From: Piscinibacter sp. XHJ-5
Lineage (GTDB): Bacteria; Pseudomonadota; Gammaproteobacteria; Burkholderiales; Burkholderiaceae_C
DNA length: 64,000 nt
Direction: 5' to 3'
Assembly (NCBI RefSeq): GCF_029855045.1
Contig: NZ_CP123228.1
Coordinates: 5,580,001-5,644,000 of the forward strand
Positions 1 through 7,867 of this stretch are shown piece by piece. Numbering within the stretch: the first letter of the stretch is position 1; the number at the start of each line of letters is the position of its first letter. The notes under the pieces are model-generated. The model had not been told where the DNA came from. It did no database searches and saw only the letters and a list, made by a program, of their open reading frames with translations. A program made the translations under genes and the position numbers.

Positions 1-543
1 GCGGACGTCGGTCTCCTCGCGGAACAGGCGCGACATTGCCGCGCGCATCACACGGTCGGCGTCCGACTCGAGCTTGTCGATTTCCTCGCAGGTCTTGATC
101 GCGGCCTCGGCGGTCGCGTGCTCACTGATCTTGGGCAGCAGCGTGATGGCGTGCTGCACGCGCTCGCAGCACTTGGCGCTCAGGTCACCCAGGCGCAGGA
201 TGTCTTCGTTCATCGCCCGCACGTCGTACAGCGACATCGTCTCGGTCGCGTCCTGCAGCAGATCGAGGATGTCGTCCATGCCGTTGATCAGGCCGTGGAT
301 CTGCTCGCGGTCGATCGGCGTGATGAAAGTCTTGTGCAGCAACCGGTTCACCTCGGCGGTGATTCGGTCGGCCTGCCGCTCGGCGTTGCCCACGTCGTTG
401 GCGTACTTGTCGCGCAGGCTGAGGTCGGCGTAGTTCTCGATCAGGAGGATGAAGGCCCGCGCGCCTTCCACGATGCGGTCTCCGTGCTGGTTGAACAACT
501 CGAAGAAATTGCCTTCGCGCGGCAACAGCTTGCCAAACAGCAT
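1..543 (-). CDS. DUF47/PhoU-like phosphate transport accessory protein (3' end cut off)
   Basis: Reading from the ATG at 543 towards the window edge gives 181 residues beginning MLFGKLLPREGNFFELFNQH, with no stop before base 1. This opening, followed by a helical segment with ITPIDREQIHGLINGMDDILD, is typical of DUF47 proteins, which resemble PhoU and usually accompany a low-affinity Pit phosphate permease encoded just downstream. The expected role is therefore cytoplasmic modulation of phosphate uptake; the permease, if present, lies beyond the window. It lies 72 bases downstream of the deoxynucleoside kinase stop and may have its own promoter. Family assignment is firm; the role is inferred from the family. 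Confidence 0.85.
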   Translation of the reverse strand, partial: MLFGKLLPREGNFFELFNQHGDRIVEGARAFILLIENYADLSLRDKYANDVGNAERQADRITAEVNRLLHKTFITPIDREQIHGLINGMDDILDLLQDATETMSLYDVRAMNEDILRLGDLSAKCCERVQHAITLLPKISEHATAEAAIKTCEEIDKLESDADRVMRAAMSRLFREETDVR

Positions 544-615
544 CGGGGTCCCCTCGCCGGCACGCGCCGGATGGGCTGCGCGCTTGTCATCGATTTGAAA
601 CCCGCGCAGTGTAGT

Positions 616-1284
616 TCAGGGCGTCGCCAGCGTGTCTGCTGCCCCGGGATCCAGCACCCCTCGCGGTCCTTCGAACGCAGCGAGCCGCTCGATCAGCAGC
701 GCGAAGTCGGCTGGCCGTTCCAGCGGATTGAAGTGCTCGGTGACGACCGTGAAGACCGGCGCACCGGCATAGGCGTGGAAATGCTCGACATAGGCATCGC
801 ACAGGCGTTGCAGATACTCGTCACCGATGTGCTGCTCCATCGCGATGCCGCGCCTTCGGATGCGTTGCAGCAGCGTTGCCGGCGCGGCCTGGAGCCAGAC
901 GACGAGATCGGGCTCGGGCACCTGCGGCGCGACCTGGGCGTGCAGCGTCGCGTACTGCCGGTATTCGTCATCGCTCAGGTTCAGTCGAGCGAACAGCGCA
1001 TCCTTGTCGAACAGAAAGTCGCTGACCACGCCCCGCGCGAACATGCCCGGCTGCGCGAGCTGCTGCATCTGCCGAACGCGCTGGAACAGGAAAAAGAGCT
1101 GCGTCTGGAAGGCATACCCGGCCGTATCGTCGTAGAAGCGGCCGAGGAAAGGGTTGTCCTGGGGCTTCTCCAGCAACAGATCGGCGCCGAGGTGCGCCCC
1201 AAGCTTGCGCGCCAGCGAGCTCTTGCCGACGCCGATCGGGCCTTCGATGGCGATGTGCCGGAAGCGCTCGAGCAGCCCTGCCAT
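616..1284 (-). CDS. Deoxynucleoside kinase (dGK/dAK family)
   Basis: A 222-residue P-loop kinase. The Walker A motif GPIGVGKSS is at residues 15-23, followed by an acidic EKPQDNPFL segment and a DFLFDKDALFA stretch as in deoxyadenosine/deoxyguanosine kinases. It should phosphorylate deoxynucleosides with ATP for nucleotide salvage in the cytoplasm. The ATG at 1284 was chosen because the P-loop then starts near residue 15; an open frame continuing upstream to 1671 is antisense-type noise over folK. The start lies 5 bases after the folK stop, and the folK-kinase pairing is common in Burkholderiales. Substrate preference cannot be read from the sequence. Confidence 0.88.
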   Translation of the reverse strand: MAGLLERFRHIAIEGPIGVGKSSLARKLGAHLGADLLLEKPQDNPFLGRFYDDTAGYAFQTQLFFLFQRVRQMQQLAQPGMFARGVVSDFLFDKDALFARLNLSDDEYRQYATLHAQVAPQVPEPDLVVWLQAAPATLLQRIRRRGIAMEQHIGDEYLQRLCDAYVEHFHAYAGAPVFTVVTEHFNPLERPADFALLIERLAAFEGPRGVLDPGAADTLATP

Positions 1285-1289
1285 GTGCC

Positions 1290-1781
1290 TCAGGGCTCCA
1301 GCTTCTCGATGCGCTGGTCGGCCACCGTGGGCAGCCAGTCGTCGACCGTGCCGAGCCCTGGGATGGCCGCATCGGGCCAGACGTCGGCGAGCGGCCGCAG
1401 CACGAAGGCACGCTGGTGCAGCCGCGGGTGCGGCACCGTGAGCGTCGGCGTCGCGACGCGCTCGTCGCCATACAGCAGCAGGTCGAGGTCGAGCGTGCGT
1501 GGGGCGTTGCGCACGCTGCGCTGGCGGCCATGCTGTTGCTCGATGCGATGCAGTTGGGCGAGCAGTTCCGCCGGTGCCAGGCGCGTGCGCAGCAGAGCAA
1601 CCGCGTTGAAGAAGTCGGGGCCGACGGCGTCGATCGGCGCGGTGCGGTACGTGGGCGATGCGGCCACCCACGTGGACTGGGGCAGCCTCGCCAGGGCCTG
1701 CAGCGCCTGCGACAGCGTGTCGAGCGCGTCGCCCAGGTTGGCACCCAGGCTGATAGCGACGAGCGTGTCGGGCTCAGCCAT
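1290..1781 (-). CDS. folK: 2-amino-4-hydroxy-6-hydroxymethyldihydropteridine pyrophosphokinase
   Basis: 163 residues, the usual length for HPPK, which transfers pyrophosphate from ATP to 6-hydroxymethyl-7,8-dihydropterin in folate synthesis. Diagnostic motifs are LGANLGD near residues 12-18 and the family signature RTLDLDLLLYGD near residues 95-106, which carries the Mg-binding aspartates. Its start overlaps the end of the upstream serine hydrolase by 8 bases, and the downstream kinase starts 5 bases after its stop, so it sits inside a translationally coupled operon. Confidence 0.95.
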   Translation of the reverse strand: MAEPDTLVAISLGANLGDALDTLSQALQALARLPQSTWVAASPTYRTAPIDAVGPDFFNAVALLRTRLAPAELLAQLHRIEQQHGRQRSVRNAPRTLDLDLLLYGDERVATPTLTVPHPRLHQRAFVLRPLADVWPDAAIPGLGTVDDWLPTVADQRIEKLEP

Positions 1782-2946
1782 CCAGCGCTGCGTAGACCAG
1801 GTTGCGGAAGAGGCCGCCCAGCTCGTCGTGCAGGCCGGGCGCCTGCACCATCAGCAAGGCGAACAGGCGCTCGGCAGGATCGACGAAGAAGTGCGTGCCG
1901 GCGGCCCCCGACCAGCCGTAGTCGCCCACCGAGCCGGCCAGCGTCGCCATGCCCGCGTGGGTGCGCACCGCGAACCCGAGTCCCATGCCGTAGCCGGGAA
2001 AGGCGATGTTGGCGGTGCGCGGCAGGTCGCCCAGGTGGTCGCTGACCATCCATTGCACCGTCTTGCGTCCGAGCAGGCGCACATCGTCGAGCGCACCTTC
2101 GTCGAGCATCATCTGCAGGAAGCGCGCGTAGTCGATGGCCGTCGACACGAGTGCCCCGCCGCCGCCTTCGAAGGGGTATGGGCGCCGGACGTCCAGGACA
2201 CTGACCGGCTCGCCGCTGTCCGGATCGTGCGCGAAAGGCTCGGCGATGCGGTGGTGCCGTTCGGCGGGCACGTGAAAGCCGGTGTCGCGCATGCCGAGCG
2301 GCTCCAGCACCGTCTGCCGCAGGTGCTCGCCGAGCGTCTGGCCGCTCACCACCTCCACCACTCGCCCAAGCAGGTCGGTGGCGCGGCTGTAGTCGAAGAT
2401 GCTGCCCGGCTGGTACGCCAGCGGGAGCGCGGCCAGCGTGCGGGCGAACTCGGCGTTGCTGCGCTCACGCGCCCCCAGGTTCGCCTCGGCGTAGCGCTTG
2501 CGCAGCGGCTCCGGCACGAAGAATTCGTAGCTCAGCCCGGCGGTGTGGCGCAGCAGATCGTGCACCGTCATCGGCTGTCTCGGAGCTTCCTGCGCCTCGC
2601 CGACACGCACGTCGGCGAACTCGGGCACGAAGCGAGACACGGGATGCGACAGCGACAGGCGGCCCTGCTCCACCAGCATCATCGTGGCCACGGCCACGAT
2701 GGGCTTGGTCATCGAATAGATGCGGAAGATCGCGTCAGCCGGCATCGGCGTGTCACGCGAGGGATCGAGGCGCCCGAGCGACTCGAAGCAGCCGAGCGCG
2801 CCGTGACGCACGATGACCACCTGCGAGCCGGGCAGCCGGCCTTCATCGATGCGCTGCTGCAGCGCCTGCGTGATGCGCTCGAGCCGCAGCGGATCGAGCC
2901 CGGCAGCCTTCGGGTTGCAGCGCTCGAAGTCGGGCAGCCTGCTCAC
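1774..2946 (-). CDS. Serine hydrolase of the beta-lactamase/family VIII esterase fold
   Basis: 390 residues with the class C beta-lactamase-like fold. The nucleophile motif SMTK is at residues 78-81 (SxxK), and a YSR segment in FDYSRATDLLG fits the second catalytic motif, where EstB-like esterases have Tyr. No signal peptide is visible, so a cytoplasmic esterase is more likely than a periplasmic beta-lactamase. Its GTG/ATG region overlaps the pcnB stop by 4 bases and its own stop overlaps folK, so it is embedded in the operon. The natural substrate is unknown. Confidence 0.85.
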   Translation of the reverse strand: MSRLPDFERCNPKAAGLDPLRLERITQALQQRIDEGRLPGSQVVIVRHGALGCFESLGRLDPSRDTPMPADAIFRIYSMTKPIVAVATMMLVEQGRLSLSHPVSRFVPEFADVRVGEAQEAPRQPMTVHDLLRHTAGLSYEFFVPEPLRKRYAEANLGARERSNAEFARTLAALPLAYQPGSIFDYSRATDLLGRVVEVVSGQTLGEHLRQTVLEPLGMRDTGFHVPAERHHRIAEPFAHDPDSGEPVSVLDVRRPYPFEGGGGALVSTAIDYARFLQMMLDEGALDDVRLLGRKTVQWMVSDHLGDLPRTANIAFPGYGMGLGFAVRTHAGMATLAGSVGDYGWSGAAGTHFFVDPAERLFALLMVQAPGLHDELGGLFRNLVYAALDG

Positions 2947-4466
2947 GGCAACGGTTCTTCGGCGCTCGGCGAGGCGGCGGCCTCGCCGCTGCTGCCCGCC
3001 GGCTTGCGACGACGGCGGCGGCGTTTCTTTGCCGGATCGGCGGAACCTGTCGCCGCTGCAGCCGCGCCGCCACCCACGACGCGCTTTGCATGATCCTGCT
3101 CACGCGCGGCCTCGACCAGCGCGCGCCGCTCCTCGTCATCGCCGAGCGAGAAGTCTTCCCACCACTCGGCGAGCGTGGGATCGATCTCGCCGGCGTCGGC
3201 GCGCAGGCGCAGGAAGTCGAAGCCGGCGCGAAAGCGCGGCTGCTCGACCAGCGTGAACGGCGCATTGCCGACGCGCCGCTCGAAGCGCGGCTGCATCATC
3301 CAGATCTCGCGCATGTCCGCACCCAGCTTGCCGCGGCCGGAGATGTCGCCGATGCGGGCATCGAACACCGCATCGATGGCTTGCTGCAGCGCCGGAAACG
3401 GTGGCTCGCCCTTGTTGCGCAGCCTCTGCCAGCCGTCGAGCACGTCGTGCCACAGCATGCTGGCCAGCATGAAGCTGGGCGCCACCGGCTTGTTCTCGGC
3501 CACGCGCCGGTCGGTGTCCGCCAGCGCGAGCTGGATGAACTTCTCGCGGCCGTCATGGCGGTGCGCCTCGTCGAGGACCACGTCCAGGACGGGGAACACG
3601 CCGCGGTGCAGGCCCTGCTTGCGCAGCTCTTCGAGGCTGGCCAGCGAGTGGCCGGTCTGCAACAGCTTGATCATCTCGTCGAACAGCCTCGACTGCGGCA
3701 CGTTCTCGAGCAGCGCGGCCATCGCTTGAATGGGCGCGCGCGTCTTGGGCTCGATCTCGAAGCCCAGCTTGGCGGCGAAGCGCACGACGCGGATGATGCG
3801 CACCGGGTCTTCGCGGTACCGGGTCTCCGGATCGCCGATCATGCGCAGCAGCTTCTTCTTCGCGTCCTTGATGCCGCCGTGGTAGTCGACGACGATCTCG
3901 CGGCGCGGGTCGTAGTACATCGCATTGACGGTGAAGTCGCGCCGCGCGGCGTCCTCGATCTGCGGGCCCCATACGTTGTCGCGCAGCACGCGGCCTTCGG
4001 CATCGATCACGTGCGTCTTGCCGGCCAGGTCGCTCTTCGAGGTCTTTTCGTTGCCGCTCACCTGATCGGCGGCAGCCGAATCCATCATCGCGCGGAATGT
4101 GGAGACTTCGATCACCTCGTGGTCGCGGCCCCGGCCGAACACGACGTGCACGATGCGAAAGCGCCGCCCGATGATGAAGGCGCGCCGGAACAGCGCCTTC
4201 ACCTCCTCGGGCGTGGCGTTGGTCGCCACGTCGAAGTCCTTGGGGCGCAGTCCGAGCAGCAGGTCGCGCACTGCGCCGCCGACGATGTAAGCCTCGAAGC
4301 CGGCATCGGCGAGCGTCTGCACGACCTTCACGGCGCGCTCGTCGACCAACGTGAGATCGATGAGGTGCTCCTCCTTCGGCACCTCCACGCGCTTGCCCTT
4401 GGGATGCGCCTTGGTGCCGTTGGCCGGCGCCTTGCCCATCAGCTTGTCGAGAAACTTCTTGATCAT
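2943..4466 (-). CDS. pcnB: Poly(A) polymerase I (polynucleotide adenylyltransferase)
   Basis: 507 residues of the class II nucleotidyltransferase family. The nucleotidyltransferase signature IVGGAVRDLLLG followed by KDFDVATNATPEE is at residues 61-86, with metal-binding D77 and D79. The RNA-binding domain follows, and the C-terminus is a very basic tail (KKRRRRRRK) typical of PcnB rather than CCA-adding enzyme. It adds 3' poly(A) tails that promote RNA decay. The ATG overlaps the stop of the upstream HAD hydrolase gene (ATGA), and hda-HAD-pcnB-folK neighbourhoods are common in Burkholderiales. Confidence 0.93.
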   Translation of the reverse strand: MIKKFLDKLMGKAPANGTKAHPKGKRVEVPKEEHLIDLTLVDERAVKVVQTLADAGFEAYIVGGAVRDLLLGLRPKDFDVATNATPEEVKALFRRAFIIGRRFRIVHVVFGRGRDHEVIEVSTFRAMMDSAAADQVSGNEKTSKSDLAGKTHVIDAEGRVLRDNVWGPQIEDAARRDFTVNAMYYDPRREIVVDYHGGIKDAKKKLLRMIGDPETRYREDPVRIIRVVRFAAKLGFEIEPKTRAPIQAMAALLENVPQSRLFDEMIKLLQTGHSLASLEELRKQGLHRGVFPVLDVVLDEAHRHDGREKFIQLALADTDRRVAENKPVAPSFMLASMLWHDVLDGWQRLRNKGEPPFPALQQAIDAVFDARIGDISGRGKLGADMREIWMMQPRFERRVGNAPFTLVEQPRFRAGFDFLRLRADAGEIDPTLAEWWEDFSLGDDEERRALVEAAREQDHAKRVVGGGAAAAATGSADPAKKRRRRRRKPAGSSGEAAASPSAEEPLP

Positions 4467-5140
4467 GTGAACAGATTCAGGATGCGCCAGCCTCTATCCC
4501 TGGCGATGGCCTCGAGCGCGGGCGACGGATTGGTCGCCACCGGGTGCGTGGCGCGCTCCAGCAGTGGCAGGTCGTTGGGCGAATCGCTGTAGACCGTGGT
4601 GCGCTCGAAATCGGCCCAGTGTGCGCCCTGCTCCGCCAGCCATTGCTCGACCCGGGTTACCTTGCCCTCCCGATAGCTCGGCACGCCGTCGATGCGGCCC
4701 GTGATGGTACCCGTCCCGTCGCGCTCGAGGCGGATCGCGATGAGGTGGCCAATGCCGAAGGCACGCGCGATCGGCGCGGTGACGAACTCGTTGGTCGCGG
4801 TGACCAGGGCGAGCAGATCCCCCTCGTCGAGGTGTGCGCGCACGAGCGCGCGGGCGCTGTCCTTCATCTGGGGCGCGATCACTTCGTGCATGAAGCGCTC
4901 GTGCGCCGCCGCCGCCTCGTGCGCCGGACGCACGCGCAGCGGCTCGGTCACGAAGGCGATGTAGGCATGGACGTCGAGCCTGCCTGCCTTGTAGGCGGCG
5001 AAGAACTCGTCGTTGCGGCGGCGAAACTCGCGCTCGTCGACCCAGCCGAGGCGGATGATGAATTCGCCCCAGGCGTGGTCGGAGTCGAGCGGGATCAGCG
5101 TCTCGTCGAGGTCGAACAGACAAAGGCGGCGCGGGGTCAT
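4463..5140 (-). CDS. HAD-superfamily IB hydrolase (SerB-like phosphatase)
   Basis: 225 residues. The catalytic HAD motif FDLDETL is at residues 9-15 (nucleophile D10, acid/base D12); VTATNEF is motif II, and YSDSPNDLPLL near the C-terminus carries the motif IV acidic residues. The architecture is that of subfamily IB phosphatases that resemble phosphoserine phosphatase; in this operon position it is generally annotated only as a HAD-IB hydrolase. The ATG at 5140 places DxD at the expected position and overlaps the hda stop (ATGA). The substrate is not determinable here. Confidence 0.9.
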   Translation of the reverse strand: MTPRRLCLFDLDETLIPLDSDHAWGEFIIRLGWVDEREFRRRNDEFFAAYKAGRLDVHAYIAFVTEPLRVRPAHEAAAAHERFMHEVIAPQMKDSARALVRAHLDEGDLLALVTATNEFVTAPIARAFGIGHLIAIRLERDGTGTITGRIDGVPSYREGKVTRVEQWLAEQGAHWADFERTTVYSDSPNDLPLLERATHPVATNPSPALEAIARDRGWRILNLFT

Positions 5141-5808
5141 CGGGAGCCTTCTTCGGACAGCATGCGCTTGAGCAGCGGAACGGTGATGGCTCGCTTGTTG
5201 GCGAGCGCGAATTCGTCGAGGCGGTCGAACAGATCCATCAGGTGCTTGAGGTCGCGCGAGAAGCGCGTCAGCAGGTAGTCCATCACCTCGTCGGAGAGGA
5301 ACAGGCCGCGGCGGTCGGCCTCGCGGCGCAGCGCTGCGCGGCTCTCCGCCTCGGAGAGCGGCTGGATCGCGAGCACGTGACCCCAGCCCAGGCGCGTGCG
5401 CAGGTCGTCGCGCAAGGGCAGGTCCACCGGCGGGAGGCGGCCGGCCGCGGCGACCGGGATGCCGCGCGTGGTGGCGTCGACGAACAGCGCGAAGGCAGCC
5501 TGCTGCTGGTCGGCGTCGAAGCGGTCGCAGGCATCGAAGACGATCAGTGCGCGGCCCTCGTCGATGGGCCAGGGCGGCGCATCGCCGGCGGCGAACCAGC
5601 CGACCTGCCCGCCTTGCTGCTGGACGCGCTGGGCGAGTGCCTGCAGCAGGTGCGTCTTGCCGCTGCCGGACGGGCCCCACAGGTACACCGGCGCCGATGT
5701 CGCATGCAGCGAGCGCAGATGCTCCAGCGCCATCGTGTTCGCGCCCGGCACGAAGGTGTCGAAGGTGCGCGTGGCATCGAAGGCCAGTGCCAGCGGGATC
5801 TGCTTCAT
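5137..5808 (-). CDS. hda: DnaA regulatory inactivator Hda
   Basis: 223 residues, a DnaA-like AAA+ protein without the DNA-binding domain IV. The N-terminal MKQIPLAL resembles the beta-clamp binding motif that lets Hda act with the clamp to stimulate DnaA-ATP hydrolysis. Walker A GPSGSGKT is at residues 45-52 and the Walker B-like IVFDACD near residue 90. The start at 5808 gives this N-terminal clamp motif directly and overlaps the stop of the AI-2E family gene (ATGA). It limits re-initiation of replication. Confidence 0.92.
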   Translation of the reverse strand: MKQIPLALAFDATRTFDTFVPGANTMALEHLRSLHATSAPVYLWGPSGSGKTHLLQALAQRVQQQGGQVGWFAAGDAPPWPIDEGRALIVFDACDRFDADQQQAAFALFVDATTRGIPVAAAGRLPPVDLPLRDDLRTRLGWGHVLAIQPLSEAESRAALRREADRRGLFLSDEVMDYLLTRFSRDLKHLMDLFDRLDEFALANKRAITVPLLKRMLSEEGSR

Positions 5809-6869
5809 GAGCTGCCGTACAAGCGGCTTTGCAGGTACATGCCGCGCAGCCTTCCCACCGCGACCACCAGCACCGCACTGGCTGGCAGCGCGACGAGCAC
5901 GCCGGCAAAGCCGAACAGATGCCCGAAGGCCAGCAGCGCGAAGATGACCGCAAGCGGACTCATGCCGATGCGCGTTCCGACCAGCCGCGGTGTGAGATAG
6001 AAGCCCTCGAACATCTGGCCGATGCCGTACACGACGGCCACCGCGATGACGCCATAGGCGCTGGCGAACTGCAGCACGCCCGCGAGCAGCGCCAGCATGA
6101 GCCCGAGGCCGAAGCCGAGGTAGGGGATGAACATCGCGAGGCCGGTGAAGACGCCGATCGGCACCGCCAGGTCGAAGCCGAACATTCCCAGGCCGACGCT
6201 GTAGAAGAACGCCATGCTGAGCATCACCAGCAGCGCGCCGCGGAGGTACTGGCCGAGCACCAGGTCGCACTCGTCCATGAAGTCGTGGAAGGCCGGACGC
6301 ATGCGCGGCGGCACCAGCGACTGGACGCGGGCGACCACGCTGGGCCAGTCCATCAGCAGGAAGAACAGCACCACCGGCACCAGCACCGCGTTGCCGATGA
6401 CCGCCAGCACGATGCTGCCGCCGATGCGCGCCGAGCTCAGCACGGTGGCGAGCCAGTCCTCGACGTTTGCGTCGAGGTACTTGAGCACGAAGGCCTTGAT
6501 GCTCGCGATGTCGAAGGCGACATCGACGCCGAACTGCGCCAGCCACGGCGTCAGCGCGCGGTTGAGGCGATCGGCCAGCAGCGGGATCTGCTCGCGCAGC
6601 AACGGCAGTTCCTTCGAGAGGATGGGCACGACGAGCAACAGCACCGCGACCAGCACGAAGATGACCGTCACCTCGACCAGCAGCACCGACAGCACGCGCG
6701 GCACGCGGCGCGCGGCGAGGCGCTCGACCGCCGGATGCAGGGCGTACGCGAGAACCGCACCCACGAGGAACGGGGTGAGCACAGGCGCCAGCAGCCAGAG
6801 CACACCCAGCGCCGCCAGCCCGAGCGCGAGCCAGGAGAGTGAACGGCGTTGTGCGGAGGACAGGTTCAT
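5805..6869 (-). CDS. AI-2E/PerM family transmembrane protein
   Basis: 354 residues with about eight hydrophobic spans and a central soluble segment (DLVLGQYLRG, GMFIPYLG-type motifs), typical of the AI-2E exporter/PerM permease family. The ATG at 6869 starts MNLSSAQRRSLSWLALG, placing the first membrane helix right after a short basic N-terminus; an upstream ATG at 6938 would add 23 residues with no membrane character. It is probably the first gene of the coupled run to the deoxynucleoside kinase at 616. The transported molecule is unknown; AI-2 export is only a family name. Confidence 0.87.
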   Translation of the reverse strand: MNLSSAQRRSLSWLALGLAALGVLWLLAPVLTPFLVGAVLAYALHPAVERLAARRVPRVLSVLLVEVTVIFVLVAVLLLVVPILSKELPLLREQIPLLADRLNRALTPWLAQFGVDVAFDIASIKAFVLKYLDANVEDWLATVLSSARIGGSIVLAVIGNAVLVPVVLFFLLMDWPSVVARVQSLVPPRMRPAFHDFMDECDLVLGQYLRGALLVMLSMAFFYSVGLGMFGFDLAVPIGVFTGLAMFIPYLGFGLGLMLALLAGVLQFASAYGVIAVAVVYGIGQMFEGFYLTPRLVGTRIGMSPLAVIFALLAFGHLFGFAGVLVALPASAVLVVAVGRLRGMYLQSRLYGSS

Positions 6870-6975
6870 CGAGCGAGACGAGGTCCGGTGGCCCGGACCG
6901 GGGGGTTCGCGCGGCCTGTAGGCGCCGGCGTTGCGCAAATTCTACGGGCCTGAGTCGGCCGGCCCGCCGATGCCG

Positions 6976-7857
6976 TCAGTGCAGCCGCGGCCAGCCGACG
7001 TCGCGCAATTCGGACACCCGCGCCTCCAGCGCCGCATGGTCGTCGGCGTCGGGACGGTGCTCGAGGTACGCGGTGAGATCGTCGACGGCCTGGCCGTACT
7101 GGCCCATCTCGGCCAGCACGAGGCCCCGGTCGCGGCGCTCTTCCCACGCATGCGGCAGCAGGACGACCAGGCGCTGCTGAACCGAGAGCAGGCGCGGCCA
7201 ATCCTCGCTGCTTCGGTGGATCTCCTTCAGGTTGCGGAGCATGCGCGCCAGTACGTCGCGTGGCGGTGCGGCCTGCAGGAACAGTCCCAGCGGCGCATCG
7301 AAGTCGCCGAGCAGGCCATGGCTGCGCTTGTAGGGTCCGAGCAGCTCGTCGAGCTCTTCGCGCGACAGCGAGTGACCGGTGAAGGGATCGATGACGACCT
7401 CGCCGTGCTGCTTGCCGGTGTGCATGCGCAGCTTGATCAGGAAATGGCCGGGGAAGGACACGCCGCGCGCGGTGAGACCGATCTGCGTCGCGAGCTCGAT
7501 GTAAAGCACCGCCAGCGTGATCGGAATGCCGCGCCGCGTGCTGAGCACCGTGTGCAGGTAACTGTTGCGCGGGTCGTAGTAGTTGTTGACGTTGCCGGCA
7601 AAGCCCAGTTCCTGGAAGAAGTAGCGGTTGAGCCAGCGCAGGCGTTGCACCGGCACTGCATCGGCCGGGATGCGGCGGCGCAGCTTGTCGGCCATTGCAT
7701 CGACGTCGGCGAGCACCGATTGGGTGTCGAGATCGGGGTATTCGTCCTGGGCGATGGAAGCCGCCGCTTCGATCAGCGACAACGTGGCATCGTCCGCCAC
7801 CAGCGCGGAGAAGTACTCCAGTGCGGTCGGCACTTCGAACTGCAGCGGTTCGGACAT
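6976..7857 (-). CDS. SirB1 family protein (transglutaminase-like with TPR-like C-terminus)
   Basis: 293 residues beginning MSEPLQFEVPTALEYFSALV. The central RRGIPITLAVLYIELATQIGL and GVSFPGHFLIK segments are hallmarks of the SirB1/transglutaminase-like family; the C-terminal helical repeats (LRNLKEIHRSSEDWPRLLS, then WEERRDRGLVLAEMGQYGQA) look like tetratricopeptide repeats. The ATG at 7857 was preferred to one 27 bases upstream because it begins the conserved region. Its start is 10 bases after the murJ stop, so it is probably co-transcribed with murJ. The biochemical function is not established. Confidence 0.85.
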   Translation of the reverse strand: MSEPLQFEVPTALEYFSALVADDATLSLIEAAASIAQDEYPDLDTQSVLADVDAMADKLRRRIPADAVPVQRLRWLNRYFFQELGFAGNVNNYYDPRNSYLHTVLSTRRGIPITLAVLYIELATQIGLTARGVSFPGHFLIKLRMHTGKQHGEVVIDPFTGHSLSREELDELLGPYKRSHGLLGDFDAPLGLFLQAAPPRDVLARMLRNLKEIHRSSEDWPRLLSVQQRLVVLLPHAWEERRDRGLVLAEMGQYGQAVDDLTAYLEHRPDADDHAALEARVSELRDVGWPRLH

Positions 7858-7867
7858 GTAACCCAGT

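Noticed and set aside
118..3093. A very long plus-strand open frame, about 990 codons
   Set aside because: It runs antisense across the deoxynucleoside kinase, folK and serine hydrolase genes and has no recognisable domains. Such long antisense frames are common artefacts of GC-rich third positions.
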